A stretch of DNA of 39,760 nt. It comes from Rhodobacter sp. (GTDB lineage: Bacteria; Pseudomonadota; Alphaproteobacteria; Rhodobacterales; Rhodobacteraceae). Below are positions 26,081-35,570 of the stretch, in pieces (within the stretch, counting starts at the first letter, position 1; each line of letters begins with the position of its first letter). The notes below the pieces were generated by a model that did not search any database, had not been told where the DNA came from, and worked only from the letters and a program-made list of their open reading frames with translations. The stretch covers positions 1 to 39,760 of the forward strand of contig PNJK01000030.1 in assembly GCA_013821825.1 (NCBI GenBank), in the 5' to 3' direction. The translations under genes were made by a program, and so were the position numbers.

Positions 26081-27586
26081 TCAGAGATCCAGCGTCAGCT
26101 GCGCCGAGGGCGCGCGGCGCCGGGGGCTGCGGTTGTTGACATAGTGCGGGTCAGCGCGGCTGGAGTGGCTGTGGACGATGCGCGCGGCCTCTTCGGCGAA
26201 ACCAGTGGTCTTGCGGGCCTGCCAAACCACATCCCGCGCGGCGCGGGCAGCCGTTGCGACGTCGATGATCGGCTCGGGGTAGCGACGGCCCAGAAGCTGC
26301 CGCGCCTCGGACCATTTCCACGGCTCCTGCAGGAAGGCATCCGGGACCGGGGCCAGTTCCGGCAGCCAGCGCCGGGTGAATGCGCCGGTCGGGTCCTGGT
26401 TCTGGCCATGCTTCACCGGGTTGCAGATGCGCGGGATGTTGATGCCGCTGGTACCCGATTGCATCTGGACCTGAGGCCAGTGGATGCCCGGTTCGTAATC
26501 GGTGAACATTCGCGCCAGATGGGCTCCGCTGGCCCGCCAATCCAGCCAAAGGTGATGGGAGGCAACCGATGTCACCATCGCCCGCATCCGGAAATTCAGC
26601 CAGCCGGTTGCGCGAAGATAGCGCATGCTGGCGTCAAGGAAGGGCAGTCCGGTTTCGCCAGCCTCCCAGGCGGCAAGGCGGGTGAGGTCGCTGTCCCTTG
26701 GGCGCAGGCTTTCGGCGCCCGGGTGCAGGGCGCAAAGCTCGATCGAGGGTTGATCCTCAAGCTCCTGGATGAAGTGGTCGCGCCAGGCGAGGCGCGACTG
26801 GAAACTGTTCAGCGCCCCGCCCCAGCGACCACCGGGCCGTTCAGCCTGCCGCGCGCCGGTCGCCTGCACCACCTCACGCAACGAAAGCGTGCCATGCGCC
26901 AGATGCGGCGACAGCCGCGAGCAGGCGCGCTCGCCGGTGAGGGGAGAGGACATGGCGCTGCGGTAAGGCTCAGCGCGTCGGGTCAGAAAGCTGTCGAGGA
27001 GATCGAGGCCCCGGGTCCGGCCGCCAAGCTGGCGGTGCGGGCAGGGGTCTGTCGCGAGCTTGAGCGCGCGGGCTGTGGGGATCGGCCCCGGCTCGGCCCC
27101 TGCGACGGCGCGCAGGGTGGGGGGCGGCACGAGGGGTCCGGCCATGAAGCTATCGCGCTGATCTGCCCAGCCGTCGCGGCTGGCCAGCCGGCGGACAACG
27201 CCCGACTGCGGCAGTTCGGTCCATTCCACCCCCGCGCCGCACGCCCATGCCGCAACCTTGCGGTCGCGGGCGTAGGTCCAGAGGTTTCCCGTTTCCTCAT
27301 GGCTGACGATACGGGCGATCCGGTGCTGGCGACAAAGCCGGTCCAATACCGCCACCGCATCGCCCACCCGCACGACGAGAGGCGCGCCCATTTCGGCAAG
27401 CCCGGCCCGCAGGTCGGCAAGGCTTTCGGCCACGAAGTCCCATTGCCGGGCCGAAGCGTCGGGGCCCGCCCAAAGCGCGGGTTCGACCAAGAAAACCGGC
27501 AGAACTGATCCCAGACCAGCCGCCAGGGTCAGCGCAGGATGGTCATGCAGGCGCAGGTCGCGCTTGAACCATAAAAGAACATTCAT
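26081..27586 (-). CDS. Cryptochrome/deoxyribodipyrimidine photolyase family protein
   Basis: A 501-residue flavoprotein. The N-terminal photolyase domain opens with MNVLLWFKRDLRLHDHPAL, which fixes the start at 27586. The C-terminal FAD-binding domain shows LAWRDHFIQELE, GLPFLDASMRYLRATGWLNFRMRAM and HWPQVQMQSGTSGINIPRICNP. It could repair UV dimers or act as a blue-light sensor. The IHWPQVQMQSGTSGIN segment differs from classical class I photolyases and resembles a cryptochrome-like subgroup found with DUF2256 genes. It is divergent from pepN. The ribosome site is weak. Confidence 0.88.
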   Translation of the reverse strand: MNVLLWFKRDLRLHDHPALTLAAGLGSVLPVFLVEPALWAGPDASARQWDFVAESLADLRAGLAEMGAPLVVRVGDAVAVLDRLCRQHRIARIVSHEETGNLWTYARDRKVAAWACGAGVEWTELPQSGVVRRLASRDGWADQRDSFMAGPLVPPPTLRAVAGAEPGPIPTARALKLATDPCPHRQLGGRTRGLDLLDSFLTRRAEPYRSAMSSPLTGERACSRLSPHLAHGTLSLREVVQATGARQAERPGGRWGGALNSFQSRLAWRDHFIQELEDQPSIELCALHPGAESLRPRDSDLTRLAAWEAGETGLPFLDASMRYLRATGWLNFRMRAMVTSVASHHLWLDWRASGAHLARMFTDYEPGIHWPQVQMQSGTSGINIPRICNPVKHGQNQDPTGAFTRRWLPELAPVPDAFLQEPWKWSEARQLLGRRYPEPIIDVATAARAARDVVWQARKTTGFAEEAARIVHSHSSRADPHYVNNRSPRRRAPSAQLTLDL

Positions 27587-27699
27587 GGAACACAGAGATA
27601 GACCAACCGCCGGATTCGTAAAGCCGCAAAAGCCTGTTGCTGGTATCTGACTTGCGCCCGCGACCGAAGCCCGTAGCTTGACCGCAAAGGGAGCCACGC

Positions 27700-30264
27700 A
27701 TGACCGCAGCGCAGAAGTCCGTCCACCTGGCCGATTACCAGCCCTACACGCATCTGATCGACGGGGTGGAGTTGACGTTCCGGCTTCAGCCCTCTGCCAC
27801 CCGTGTCACCGCCCGGCTGGCGTTGCGCCCGAATCCCGCGCGCCCCGGCCGCCATGCGTTGCGCCTGAATGGCGAGGGGCTGAAGCTCTTGTCCTGTCTT
27901 GTCGACGGCCAGCCGGTCACTCCGAAGACGGACGCCCGCAGCCTGACGATCGCCGCCAAGGCCCTGCCGGCCGGTCCCTTCGTGCTTGAAACCGAAGTCG
28001 AGATTGCGCCTGAATCGAACACCGCGCTGGAGGGTCTCTACATGTCGCGCGGCATGTACTGCACCCAGTGCGAGGCGGAGGGCTTTCGCAAGATCACCTA
28101 TTACCCTGACCGTCCCGACGTGATGGCCCGGTTCAAGGTGCGGATCGAAGGGAGCCAGCGGGTCCTCTTGTCCAACGGCAATCTGGTGGCCAAAGGCAAG
28201 GGCTGGGCCGAATGGGACGATCCGTGGCCCAAGCCCGCCTATCTTTTCGCTCTGGTCGCGGGCGATCTGCGTGCGCGGTCGGGCAGGTTCCGCACCTTTT
28301 CCGGCCGCAAGGTCGCCCTGAATATCTGGGTGCGTCCGGGGGATGAAGACCGCTGCGGCTATGCAATGGACAGTCTGCAACGGTCGATGAAATGGGAGGA
28401 AGAGGTCTACGGCCGTGAGTACGACCTCGACGTTTTCAACATCGTCGCCGTCGACGATTTCAACATGGGCGCGATGGAGAACAAGGGGCTGAACATCTTC
28501 AACTCCCGCTACGTCCTCGCCTCGTCCGAAACCGCGACCGACGAGGATTTCGCCCGGATCGAGGCGATCATCGCGCATGAGTACTTCCACAACTGGACCG
28601 GCAACCGGATCACCTGCCGCGACTGGTTCCAGCTTTGCCTGAAGGAAGGTCTGACGGTCTTTCGCGACCACCAGTTCTCCGGCGAGATGCGGTCGGCGGC
28701 CGTGCGGCGGATCGAGGATGTGGTGGCGCTCCGTGCCCGCCAGTTCCGCGAGGATGCGGGGCCGCTCGCCCACCCCGTCCGCCCCGAAAGCTTTGTCGAG
28801 ATCAACAATTTCTACACGGCCACGGTCTATGAAAAGGGTGCCGAGGTTATCGGCATGCTGAAGACCCTGGTCGGCGATCAGGCTTACACGCGCGCGCTGA
28901 ACCTTTATTTTGATCGACATGACGGCGATGCGGCCACGATCGAAGACTGGCTGAAGGTGTTCGAAGATGCCACGGGCAGGGACCTTGCCCAGTTCAAGCT
29001 GTGGTATTCCGAAGCCGGAACCCCGCATCTGAAGGTTCAGGAAGACTGGGCCGACGGGATCTATTCGCTGACCTTCACGCAAGAGAACCCGGCCACTCCC
29101 GGCCAGCCGGAGAAGCACCCCAAAGTCATCCCGATCAACGTCGGCCTGTTGAACCCCAACGGCGACGAGGTGGTGCCGACCCTTATGCTGGAGATGACAC
29201 GGGCAAAGCAAAGTTTCCGTTTCGAAGGGTTGGCGGCACGGCCTATCCCCTCGATCCTGCGGGGATTTTCTGCGCCGGTGGTCCTTGACCGCAAGGTAGC
29301 CTCTGCCGAGAGGGCCTTCCTTCTGGCGCATGACACCGACCCTTTCAACCGTTGGGAAGCGGGCCGGGCGCTCGCCAAGGATGTGATGGCCGCAGTGGCG
29401 ACCAAGGGTGCCGATGTCAGCGCCGACTGGCTGGACGGGGTGGCAAGGGTGACCTTTGACGAAAGTCTTGATCCCGCCTTCCGCGCGCTGTGCCTGCGCC
29501 TTCCGGCTGAAGATGACCTGGCCCAGACCATTCATGCCGCTGGTCGGGTGCCGGACCCGGCCAAGATCCACACCGCCCGCCGTGCGATGGTGGGTGCGCT
29601 GTCGGTCCGCCTCGGCGAGGGGCTGCAGCGTCTTTATGACAGCCTTGATGACGGGGCCGATTTCTCACCGGATGCGGTGCAGGCAGGGCGGCGGGCCCTG
29701 CGGATGGCAGCACTGTCGCTGCTGACCCGGCGGGACGGCGGCAAGCTGGCCGCAGCTGCCTACACAAACGCAAGAAGCATGACCGAGGAGATCGGCGCCC
29801 TTTCGGCGCTGCTGGACGTGCGGCAGGGCAAAGTCCAGATCGCGGCTTTTGCGGACCGTTGGGGGCATGACCGCAACGTGATGGACAAGTGGTTTGCGTT
29901 GCAGATCAGCTTTGCCGAACCGGCACAGGCGGCGCCGCTTACGGGCGACCTTGCAGCCCGCCCGGACTTCGACTGGAAGAACCCCAACCGGTTCCGGTCG
30001 GTGATTGGGGCGCTGGCGGCCAATCATGCGGGGTTTCACCACCGCTCGGGCGCGGGGTATCGGCTGGTGGCAGACTGGCTGATCCGGCTGGACCCGCTGA
30101 ACCCGCAGACCGCAGCGCGTGTGTCGACAGCGTTCGAGACCTGGCCGCGCTATGACGCAAGGCGCCGGGCCCATGCGAGGGCAGAGCTTCAGCGCATCCT
30201 TGCGACCCCTGGCCTGAGCGGGGATCTGCGTGAGATGGCGGAACGGATGATCGCGGCGGGGTAG
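27700..30264 (+). CDS. pepN: Aminopeptidase N (M1 family)
   Basis: An 854-residue zinc aminopeptidase, full length. The exopeptidase motif GAMENKGLNIFN and the zinc site HEYFH (293-297), with a further Glu in LKEGLTVFRD, are intact. It trims N-terminal residues from peptides in the cytoplasm. AAAGGGAG precedes the ATG. It diverges from the photolyase gene with 113 bp between them. The 3' end lies 7 bp from the convergent lytic transglycosylase gene, with no room for a separate terminator. Confidence 0.96.
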   Translation: MTAAQKSVHLADYQPYTHLIDGVELTFRLQPSATRVTARLALRPNPARPGRHALRLNGEGLKLLSCLVDGQPVTPKTDARSLTIAAKALPAGPFVLETEVEIAPESNTALEGLYMSRGMYCTQCEAEGFRKITYYPDRPDVMARFKVRIEGSQRVLLSNGNLVAKGKGWAEWDDPWPKPAYLFALVAGDLRARSGRFRTFSGRKVALNIWVRPGDEDRCGYAMDSLQRSMKWEEEVYGREYDLDVFNIVAVDDFNMGAMENKGLNIFNSRYVLASSETATDEDFARIEAIIAHEYFHNWTGNRITCRDWFQLCLKEGLTVFRDHQFSGEMRSAAVRRIEDVVALRARQFREDAGPLAHPVRPESFVEINNFYTATVYEKGAEVIGMLKTLVGDQAYTRALNLYFDRHDGDAATIEDWLKVFEDATGRDLAQFKLWYSEAGTPHLKVQEDWADGIYSLTFTQENPATPGQPEKHPKVIPINVGLLNPNGDEVVPTLMLEMTRAKQSFRFEGLAARPIPSILRGFSAPVVLDRKVASAERAFLLAHDTDPFNRWEAGRALAKDVMAAVATKGADVSADWLDGVARVTFDESLDPAFRALCLRLPAEDDLAQTIHAAGRVPDPAKIHTARRAMVGALSVRLGEGLQRLYDSLDDGADFSPDAVQAGRRALRMAALSLLTRRDGGKLAAAAYTNARSMTEEIGALSALLDVRQGKVQIAAFADRWGHDRNVMDKWFALQISFAEPAQAAPLTGDLAARPDFDWKNPNRFRSVIGALAANHAGFHHRSGAGYRLVADWLIRLDPLNPQTAARVSTAFETWPRYDARRRAHARAELQRILATPGLSGDLREMAERMIAAG

Positions 30265-30271
30265 AGGGCCG

Positions 30272-30898
30272 TCAGCCAGCCTTGCAATAGGGCTGTTCGC
30301 GGGTCCACGAGGCCATATCGGCGCGCTTTTCCGAACTGCGCAGCGGCGCCCAGTCGCGGCCGATGCCGCGATTGCCGCCGCCGGCAACCAGTCCATCCCT
30401 TGCAACCTGTTCCGACATGATCTCGACGGCGCATGCAAGGTTGGCTTCGCCGTCCTTCAGCTCTCCAACCGAAGTCGCTTCGCATCCGTAGTTCGCGGCG
30501 GACCGGGGCGAGATCTGCATCAGGCCGATCCAGCGCCCACCCCCGCCCGTGGCGCGCGGGTTCCAGGTGCTTTCATACTTTGCGACCGCCGACAGCAGGC
30601 CGGCCCAGAAAGCCCGGCGTGCCTCGATCGAGGCCTCGGGATAGGCCGGGCACCAGGTTTCGATGTCTGCGGGAACCCGATCAGACAAGAGCGCATCCTT
30701 GTTTGACAGGGCGACAAGAGTCGATTCGGTCCAAACCTCACCCTCGGGATGCTGATCCCAGCCCATCGGAGGGGCGACGAAGGACATTTGCTCGGGCGAG
30801 GCACCTTGGACGCAGGCAGAGAGCGAACCCACGAGCAGGAATAAAGAAAATGCGCGCTTGATCCTGCCAGCGTCACTTGAAATCCACCGCATTTCCAT
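30272..30898 (-). CDS. Lytic transglycosylase-like lipoprotein
   Basis: A 208-residue protein. The N-terminal signal AFSLFLLVGSLSAC carries a lipobox with Cys29, predicting a lipid anchor. The catalytic SLT-like domain has AVAKYESTWNP with the likely catalytic Glu109, followed by GRWIGLMQISPRSAANYGC, the usual GLMQ signature. It would cleave peptidoglycan glycan strands. The small size leaves little beyond the catalytic domain. The start could be the ATG at 30898 or two codons later. Confidence 0.85.
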   Translation of the reverse strand: MEMRWISSDAGRIKRAFSLFLLVGSLSACVQGASPEQMSFVAPPMGWDQHPEGEVWTESTLVALSNKDALLSDRVPADIETWCPAYPEASIEARRAFWAGLLSAVAKYESTWNPRATGGGGRWIGLMQISPRSAANYGCEATSVGELKDGEANLACAVEIMSEQVARDGLVAGGGNRGIGRDWAPLRSSEKRADMASWTREQPYCKAG

Positions 30899-30965
30899 CT
30901 TTCCGCCCTGATCCTTGGCAAGTGTTCGCTAGCGCGGGCCTGCATTCCGCCCTGGAAACGAGCTG

Positions 30966-32174
30966 ATGCTGATTACCCCGTCACTTCTGCATGTGAAAAC
31001 CCGGGCCAGCCACGGTAGGCAGGAAACTGCCGTTTCGCTGCGCCCGGCTGGAGTGGCGCCTGGCTTTGATCTTGATGGTATTACTGCGGAACAGGTGCTG
31101 GCGCGGCTTGATGTGCCGGTCATGCGGCAGGGCCCGGAAGAGATCGAGTGGCAATGCATCCGTGACGACCATTCCGCGATGGCTAACGCCGGGGAATGGG
31201 AGGACCTGCTGGACGCCTTGCGCTTTGCCGACCAGGACCGGACCATGGCGTCAGGCGGTCAGCGCGTCGCCCCGCTGATCAGCGAAGGGATTCGCTCTGC
31301 CCTTTCCGCAGCGATTGCCCGCGACGACCTGCAGGCCGCAGCGGCTAAACTTACCCGGTTCCAGGCTATTTATGAATTGCACCACGGCAACTACGCTGCT
31401 GCCCATCTGGTGGCGCAGGCGGAAATCGACATCGGCTGCGTCAAGCGCGAGATGGCGACCCGGGGCCAGTTGTCCCGTGACCTGCTGGCCGAAAGCGCGG
31501 CCCATTTTGATTCTGCCGAAGATCTGCTGGAGCTTTACGACCCCATAGAAGAAATGTCGCCGTTGTTGGCGAGCACCCGGTATCTTCTGGTCCGGGGGAT
31601 CGAGGACGGTGGCACCCTCTGCCGTGACTGGTTCGAAGACTGGTCCGACCTCGACCCCGAGGATGCGACTGCGCATGCCGCACATGCCGTCCACATGCTG
31701 CCGGACTGGTTCGGGTCACTCGCCATCTTCGAGAAAGAGGCGCGCAAGGCCGCCGCGATGACCGAACACGTCACCGGCAAAGCCGCCTATGCGGTCTTCC
31801 ACATTGCCGCGCGCGACCATCTTGGCGACATGTTGCCGTCGCTTGACCTCTTGCCGTTCCTGCAGGGACTGGCCGATTACCAGACCGCTACCGGCTGCCA
31901 GCACCGCGCCAATATCGCGGCCAGCCTGCTGACCGAGATGGTCCACGACTACAAGCTTGCCGGTCCTGCCTCGGCCTATCAGCTGACCAAGACCCGGGCG
32001 GCCTTGTCCGATGTGCTGTGGAACCGGCTGCACGAGGTGCACCTGGACAGCTGGACCCATGGCGCCGACAGCCTGGCTTTCGCCTTGTGGGAAATCTTCG
32101 GCCCGGCCCTGGAGCACGGCGCGCGCGTCATTCCGAAGGGCAACGGCCTTGGCACCCGCGTGCCCCGCCGCTGA
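30966..32174 (+). CDS. Conserved-looking protein of unknown function, 402 residues
   Basis: A long frame with strong coding character and GGAAACGAG upstream of the ATG. Soluble, largely alpha-helical, with no signal peptide or membrane helix. The middle is rich in helix pairs (ALSAAIARDDLQAAAAKL, FQAIYELHHGNYAAAHLVAQAE, ESAAHFDSAEDLLELYD) that suggest a TPR-like or other helical-repeat scaffold, and there are several Trp/Asp pairs (WFEDWSDLD). The Gly/Lys/Arg-rich tail (GNGLGTRVPRR) is basic. I recognise no family and no catalytic motif. It is 77 bp upstream of gatB on the same strand and may be co-transcribed. Confidence 0.8.
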   Translation: MLITPSLLHVKTRASHGRQETAVSLRPAGVAPGFDLDGITAEQVLARLDVPVMRQGPEEIEWQCIRDDHSAMANAGEWEDLLDALRFADQDRTMASGGQRVAPLISEGIRSALSAAIARDDLQAAAAKLTRFQAIYELHHGNYAAAHLVAQAEIDIGCVKREMATRGQLSRDLLAESAAHFDSAEDLLELYDPIEEMSPLLASTRYLLVRGIEDGGTLCRDWFEDWSDLDPEDATAHAAHAVHMLPDWFGSLAIFEKEARKAAAMTEHVTGKAAYAVFHIAARDHLGDMLPSLDLLPFLQGLADYQTATGCQHRANIAASLLTEMVHDYKLAGPASAYQLTKTRAALSDVLWNRLHEVHLDSWTHGADSLAFALWEIFGPALEHGARVIPKGNGLGTRVPRR

Positions 32175-32251
32175 CGGCACCCCGAACCGACAGACCCCTT
32201 GCCCGCCGCCCGCGCCCGGCCTAAACCGGCCCGCAGGAAAGCTTCGGAGGC

Positions 32252-33766
32252 ATGATGCTCGACCTCGCAACTACCGCGCCGACCCCAAAGGTGATCGCGG
32301 GCGCCAAGGCCGATTGGGAACTGGTCATCGGCATGGAAATCCATGCGCAGGTGTCGTCCAACGCCAAGCTCTTTTCTGGCGCCTCCACCACATTCGGCGC
32401 CGAGCCGAATTCCAACGTCTCGTTCATCGATGCCGCGATGCCTGGAATGCTGCCGGTCATCAATGACTTTTGTGTTGAACAGGCGGTGCGGACCGGGCTT
32501 GGCCTGAAGGCGCGCATCAACCTGATGTCGGCCTTTGACCGGAAGAACTATTTCTACCCCGACCTGCCTCAGGGCTATCAGATCAGCCAACTTTACCACC
32601 CCATCGTGGGCGAGGGCGAGGTGATCGTCGAAATGGGTCCGGGCGTGGCGCGGTTGGTCCGGATCGAGCGGATCCATCTTGAACAGGATGCGGGCAAGTC
32701 GATCCATGACATGGACCCGAACCAGTCCTTTGTCGATTTCAACCGGACCGGCGTGGCGCTGATGGAAATCGTCAGCCGCCCCGATATCCGGGGACCGGAA
32801 GAAGCCGCGGCCTATGTGACGAAGCTACGTCAGATCCTGCGCTATCTGGGGACTTGCGACGGCAACATGCAGAACGGCAACCTGCGCGCCGACGTGAACG
32901 TGTCGGTCTGCAAGCCCGGCCAATATGAGAAGTATCAGGCAACGCAGGATTTCTCGCATCTGGGAACGCGGTGCGAGATCAAGAACATGAACTCGATGCG
33001 GTTCATGACGCAGGCGATAGACTACGAAGCCCGCCGCCAGATCGCCATTCTGGAGGATGGCGGCAAGGTGCATCAGGAAACCCGGCTTTACGATCCCGAC
33101 AAAGGCGAGACGCGGTCGATGCGGTCGAAGGAAGAAGCGCATGATTACCGCTATTTCCCTGACCCCGACCTATTGCCCCTGGAGATCGAGCAGGCCTGGG
33201 TCGATGCCATCGCTGCCCGGATGCCGGAATTGCCGGATGCCAAGAAGGCGCGGTTCATGGCCGACTATGGCCTGACCGATTATGACGCCAACGTGCTGAC
33301 TGCCGAACTGGAAAGCGGCCGCTACTTCGACGAGGTAGCGAAGGGCCGCGACGGGAAGACGGCTGCGAACTGGGTGATCAACGAGCTGTTCGGGCGCCTG
33401 AAGAAGGAAGGCCACGACATCTCGGAAAGCCCGGTTTCGGCGGCACAGCTGGGCGGGATCATCGACCTGATCGCCGCCGGCACGATCTCGGGGAAGATGG
33501 CGAAGGATCTTTTCGAGATCGTCTACACCGTAGGAGGTGACCCTGCCGTCATCGCCCAAGCGCGTGGCATGAAGCAGGTCACCGACACCGGCGCGATCGA
33601 GAAGGCCGTGGACGAGATCATTGCCGCGAACCCCGATCAGGTGGAAAAAGCCAAGGCGAACCCAAAGCTCGCGGGCTGGTTTGTCGGTCAGGTGATCAAG
33701 GCGACGGGCGGCAAGGCCAACCCGGCGGCAGTCAATGCGCTGGTGGCCGCGAAGCTCGGGCTTTGA
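32252..33766 (+). CDS. gatB: Asp-tRNA(Asn)/Glu-tRNA(Gln) amidotransferase subunit B
   Basis: A 504-residue GatB that phosphorylates and amidates misacylated Glu-tRNA(Gln)/Asp-tRNA(Asn) with GatA and GatC. Family marks are [68 protein letters not shown] and [13 protein letters not shown]. The C-terminal YqeY-like tRNA-binding domain (about 355-504) ends [24 protein letters not shown] lies directly before ATGATG, so the second ATG (32255) may be used. gatA and gatC are not adjacent. Confidence 0.96.
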   Translation: MMLDLATTAPTPKVIAGAKADWELVIGMEIHAQVSSNAKLFSGASTTFGAEPNSNVSFIDAAMPGMLPVINDFCVEQAVRTGLGLKARINLMSAFDRKNYFYPDLPQGYQISQLYHPIVGEGEVIVEMGPGVARLVRIERIHLEQDAGKSIHDMDPNQSFVDFNRTGVALMEIVSRPDIRGPEEAAAYVTKLRQILRYLGTCDGNMQNGNLRADVNVSVCKPGQYEKYQATQDFSHLGTRCEIKNMNSMRFMTQAIDYEARRQIAILEDGGKVHQETRLYDPDKGETRSMRSKEEAHDYRYFPDPDLLPLEIEQAWVDAIAARMPELPDAKKARFMADYGLTDYDANVLTAELESGRYFDEVAKGRDGKTAANWVINELFGRLKKEGHDISESPVSAAQLGGIIDLIAAGTISGKMAKDLFEIVYTVGGDPAVIAQARGMKQVTDTGAIEKAVDEIIAANPDQVEKAKANPKLAGWFVGQVIKATGGKANPAAVNALVAAKLGL

Positions 33767-33822
33767 GCCACAACCGTTGCGGGGCGCCCGACAAGGTTGG
33801 CCCAAACCCCGCGGCTGTGGCT
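33766..33822 (+). other. Long imperfect hairpin immediately after gatB
   Basis: AGCCACA (33766-33772) pairs with TGTGGCT (33816-33822), and inside it GCGGGG (33779-33784) pairs with CCCCGC (33807-33812). It begins at the last base of the gatB stop. There is no following U-run, so it is not a classic terminator; it may protect the mRNA 3' end or be a small structured RNA. Confidence 0.4.
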
Positions 33823-33859
33823 GCACAGGCGCGGTTCTGCCGAAAAAACCTTACGTGAT

Positions 33860-33888
33860 TTGAATCTGGCCGAAGAATCTCATAACAC
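33860..33888 (+). promoter_or_regulatory. Possible sigma-70 promoter of the DUF4177 gene
   Basis: TTGAAT (33860-33865) and TAACAC (33883-33888) are 17 bp apart in an AT-rich stretch 28 bp before the ATG at 33916. Only a weak match to consensus, but the local drop in GC supports a promoter here. Confidence 0.3.
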
Positions 33889-33915
33889 TCTGCCAACCAA
33901 CGCGGAAGTAACCCG

Positions 33916-34299
33916 ATGCAGCGTTTTGAATACAAGGTCATTCCGGCCCCGAGACGGGGTGAAAAGGCGCGGGGGGTGAAGACCACCGAAGACCGGTTTG
34001 CGCTTGCCCTGACTCTTCTCCTGAACGATTTGGGCGCCGACGGGTGGGATTATGTCCGGGCTGACGCCTTGCCCTGTGAGGAACGTGCCGGCCTGACCGG
34101 GACCAGGACCACATTCCAGAATGTGCTGGTCTTCCGGCGTCCCCTTTCCGCCGTCGGGGCTGAGGAACGCCCCGCAATGCGGCTTTTGACGCAAGAGCCT
34201 TTGTCGGCCGCGTCCCCGCGCCTTGGCCCGGCAGAGACGCCGCTTGCGGGTGTGGCCCCGTCACTCGGGTCCGCGAAACCTGGGCTTGCGGCCGAGTGA
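33916..34299 (+). CDS. DUF4177 domain protein
   Basis: A 127-residue protein. The N-terminal 75 residues match the DUF4177 pattern: FEYKVIPAP at the start, LNDLGADGWDYV in the middle and FQNVLVFRRP at the end. The remaining ~50 residues are Ala/Pro/Leu-rich and look disordered. Function is unknown. The stop abuts the stop of the convergent aminotransferase gene exactly (TGA next to TCA, forming TGATCA). Confidence 0.85.
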   Translation: MQRFEYKVIPAPRRGEKARGVKTTEDRFALALTLLLNDLGADGWDYVRADALPCEERAGLTGTRTTFQNVLVFRRPLSAVGAEERPAMRLLTQEPLSAASPRLGPAETPLAGVAPSLGSAKPGLAAE

Positions 34300-35400
34300 T
34301 CAGCCAGCGGCGTTCAGGGCCTGCGGCAGAGTTTCTTCCACGATATCAAGGGTCTGCTTGTCGCCCAAGCTGATACGGATGCAACGGTCCAGCGGGGCGA
34401 CGCCGGGCATCCGGATAAACACGCCGCGTGCGCCCATTTCGGCCAGAACCCTGCGTGCGAAATCCCCGTCACGGCCACAGTCGATGGTCACGAAATTGGT
34501 GGCGGATGGCAGGGGAAAAAGCCCGTTCGCCCGGGCGATGTCCGACAGGCGATCCCGCGCGGCAAGGGTTGCCGCCCGCACATTCGCCAGCCAGTCCTGA
34601 TCGGCCAAGGCAGCAAGAGCGCCAGCCTGCGAGACCCGCGTCATCCCGAAATGATCCCGGACCTTGTCGAAGGCCAGCGCAAGCTCGGGGTTGGTGATCG
34701 CATAGCCGACGCGCGCGCCGGCCAGGCCGTAACCCTTTGAAAAGGTAAGCAACCTGATCACTTGCGGATGATTGACGGGAATGCTGGGGACGGTGTTGGC
34801 CGGTGCCAGATCGGCATAGGCCTCGTCAAGGATCAGCAGGGTTTCTTCCGGCAGGCCGGCGACCAGATCCTCGATCACGGCGGCCGAGTGGTGGCTGCCC
34901 ATCGGGCTGTCAGGATTGGCCAGATACATCAGACGTGCCTTCGTCGCCTGCGCTGCGCCCAAAAGCGCCTCGGGGTCTTCGTGGGCATCCCTGTAGGGCA
35001 CGCGGGTAAGGGCACCGCCATAGCCCGCCACATGAAAGTTGAAGGTCGGATAGGCGCCAAGGCTGGTAACCACCGGGGTGCCCGGCTCAAGCGTAAGGCG
35101 GCAGATCAGGCCCAGAAGGCCGTCGATTCCCGGGCCTACGGCGATATGGGCCGCAGTCACGCCGTGGTGCGCCGCAAGCGCCTGTTTCAGATCGTGATTT
35201 TCCGGATCGCCATACATCCATGCGTCCGCGGCTGTCGCTGCCATGGCTGCTATAGCCTTGGGCGAGGGGCCGAAAAGCGATTCATTCGCGCCAAGCCTGG
35301 CGCGGAAGTGGATGCCGCTTCGCCGCTCCAAAGTCTCGGGGCCGGTGAAGGGGACCGTGCTGGGCAGACTGGCGGCGTGCGGGGTCAGAAAGCGCGTCAT
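34300..35400 (-). CDS. PLP-dependent aminotransferase (HisC-like, class I/II)
   Basis: A 366-residue fold-type I aminotransferase. Visible are GANESLFGPSPKA, the DEAYAD segment with the cofactor Asp, and FSKGYGLAGARVGYA with the Schiff-base Lys. It resembles histidinol-phosphate aminotransferase in layout. The usual PNNPTG motif is replaced by NPDSPMGS, so substrate use may differ from true HisC. The ATG at 35400 (MTRFLTPHAASLP) is preferred over 35469. It lies alone, not in a his operon, downstream of valS. Confidence 0.85.
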   Translation of the reverse strand: MTRFLTPHAASLPSTVPFTGPETLERRSGIHFRARLGANESLFGPSPKAIAAMAATAADAWMYGDPENHDLKQALAAHHGVTAAHIAVGPGIDGLLGLICRLTLEPGTPVVTSLGAYPTFNFHVAGYGGALTRVPYRDAHEDPEALLGAAQATKARLMYLANPDSPMGSHHSAAVIEDLVAGLPEETLLILDEAYADLAPANTVPSIPVNHPQVIRLLTFSKGYGLAGARVGYAITNPELALAFDKVRDHFGMTRVSQAGALAALADQDWLANVRAATLAARDRLSDIARANGLFPLPSATNFVTIDCGRDGDFARRVLAEMGARGVFIRMPGVAPLDRCIRISLGDKQTLDIVEETLPQALNAAG

Positions 35401-35479
35401 CGGGTCAGGCTGGCATGGGGCAGAACCGCGCGCAAGAGGCGCTACGTCCCTACAGCAGCGATGACGCACTTGGACTGCG

Positions 35480-35520
35480 GCCTACGAAGAAACGAGGAAA
35501 GGGGGGCGATGAGCCCCCCT
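35480..35520 (-). terminator. Probable intrinsic terminator of valS
   Basis: AGGGGGGC (35500-35507) and GCCCCCCT (35513-35520) form a perfect 8-bp stem with a 5-nt loop, about 50 bp after the valS stop. On the minus strand it is followed by TTCCTCGTTTCTTCG, a T-rich but interrupted tract. This fits a terminator separating valS from the aminotransferase gene. Confidence 0.6.
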
Positions 35521-35570
35521 CTCGTCTCAAGCGCGCCTCGGTTTCCCAGGATTTCTCCGGGCCGAAGAAA

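Noticed and set aside
27583-29571. Minus-strand ORF of 662 codons opposite pepN
   Set aside because: pepN is unmistakable on plus; the antisense frame is Arg/Gly/Val-rich shadow.
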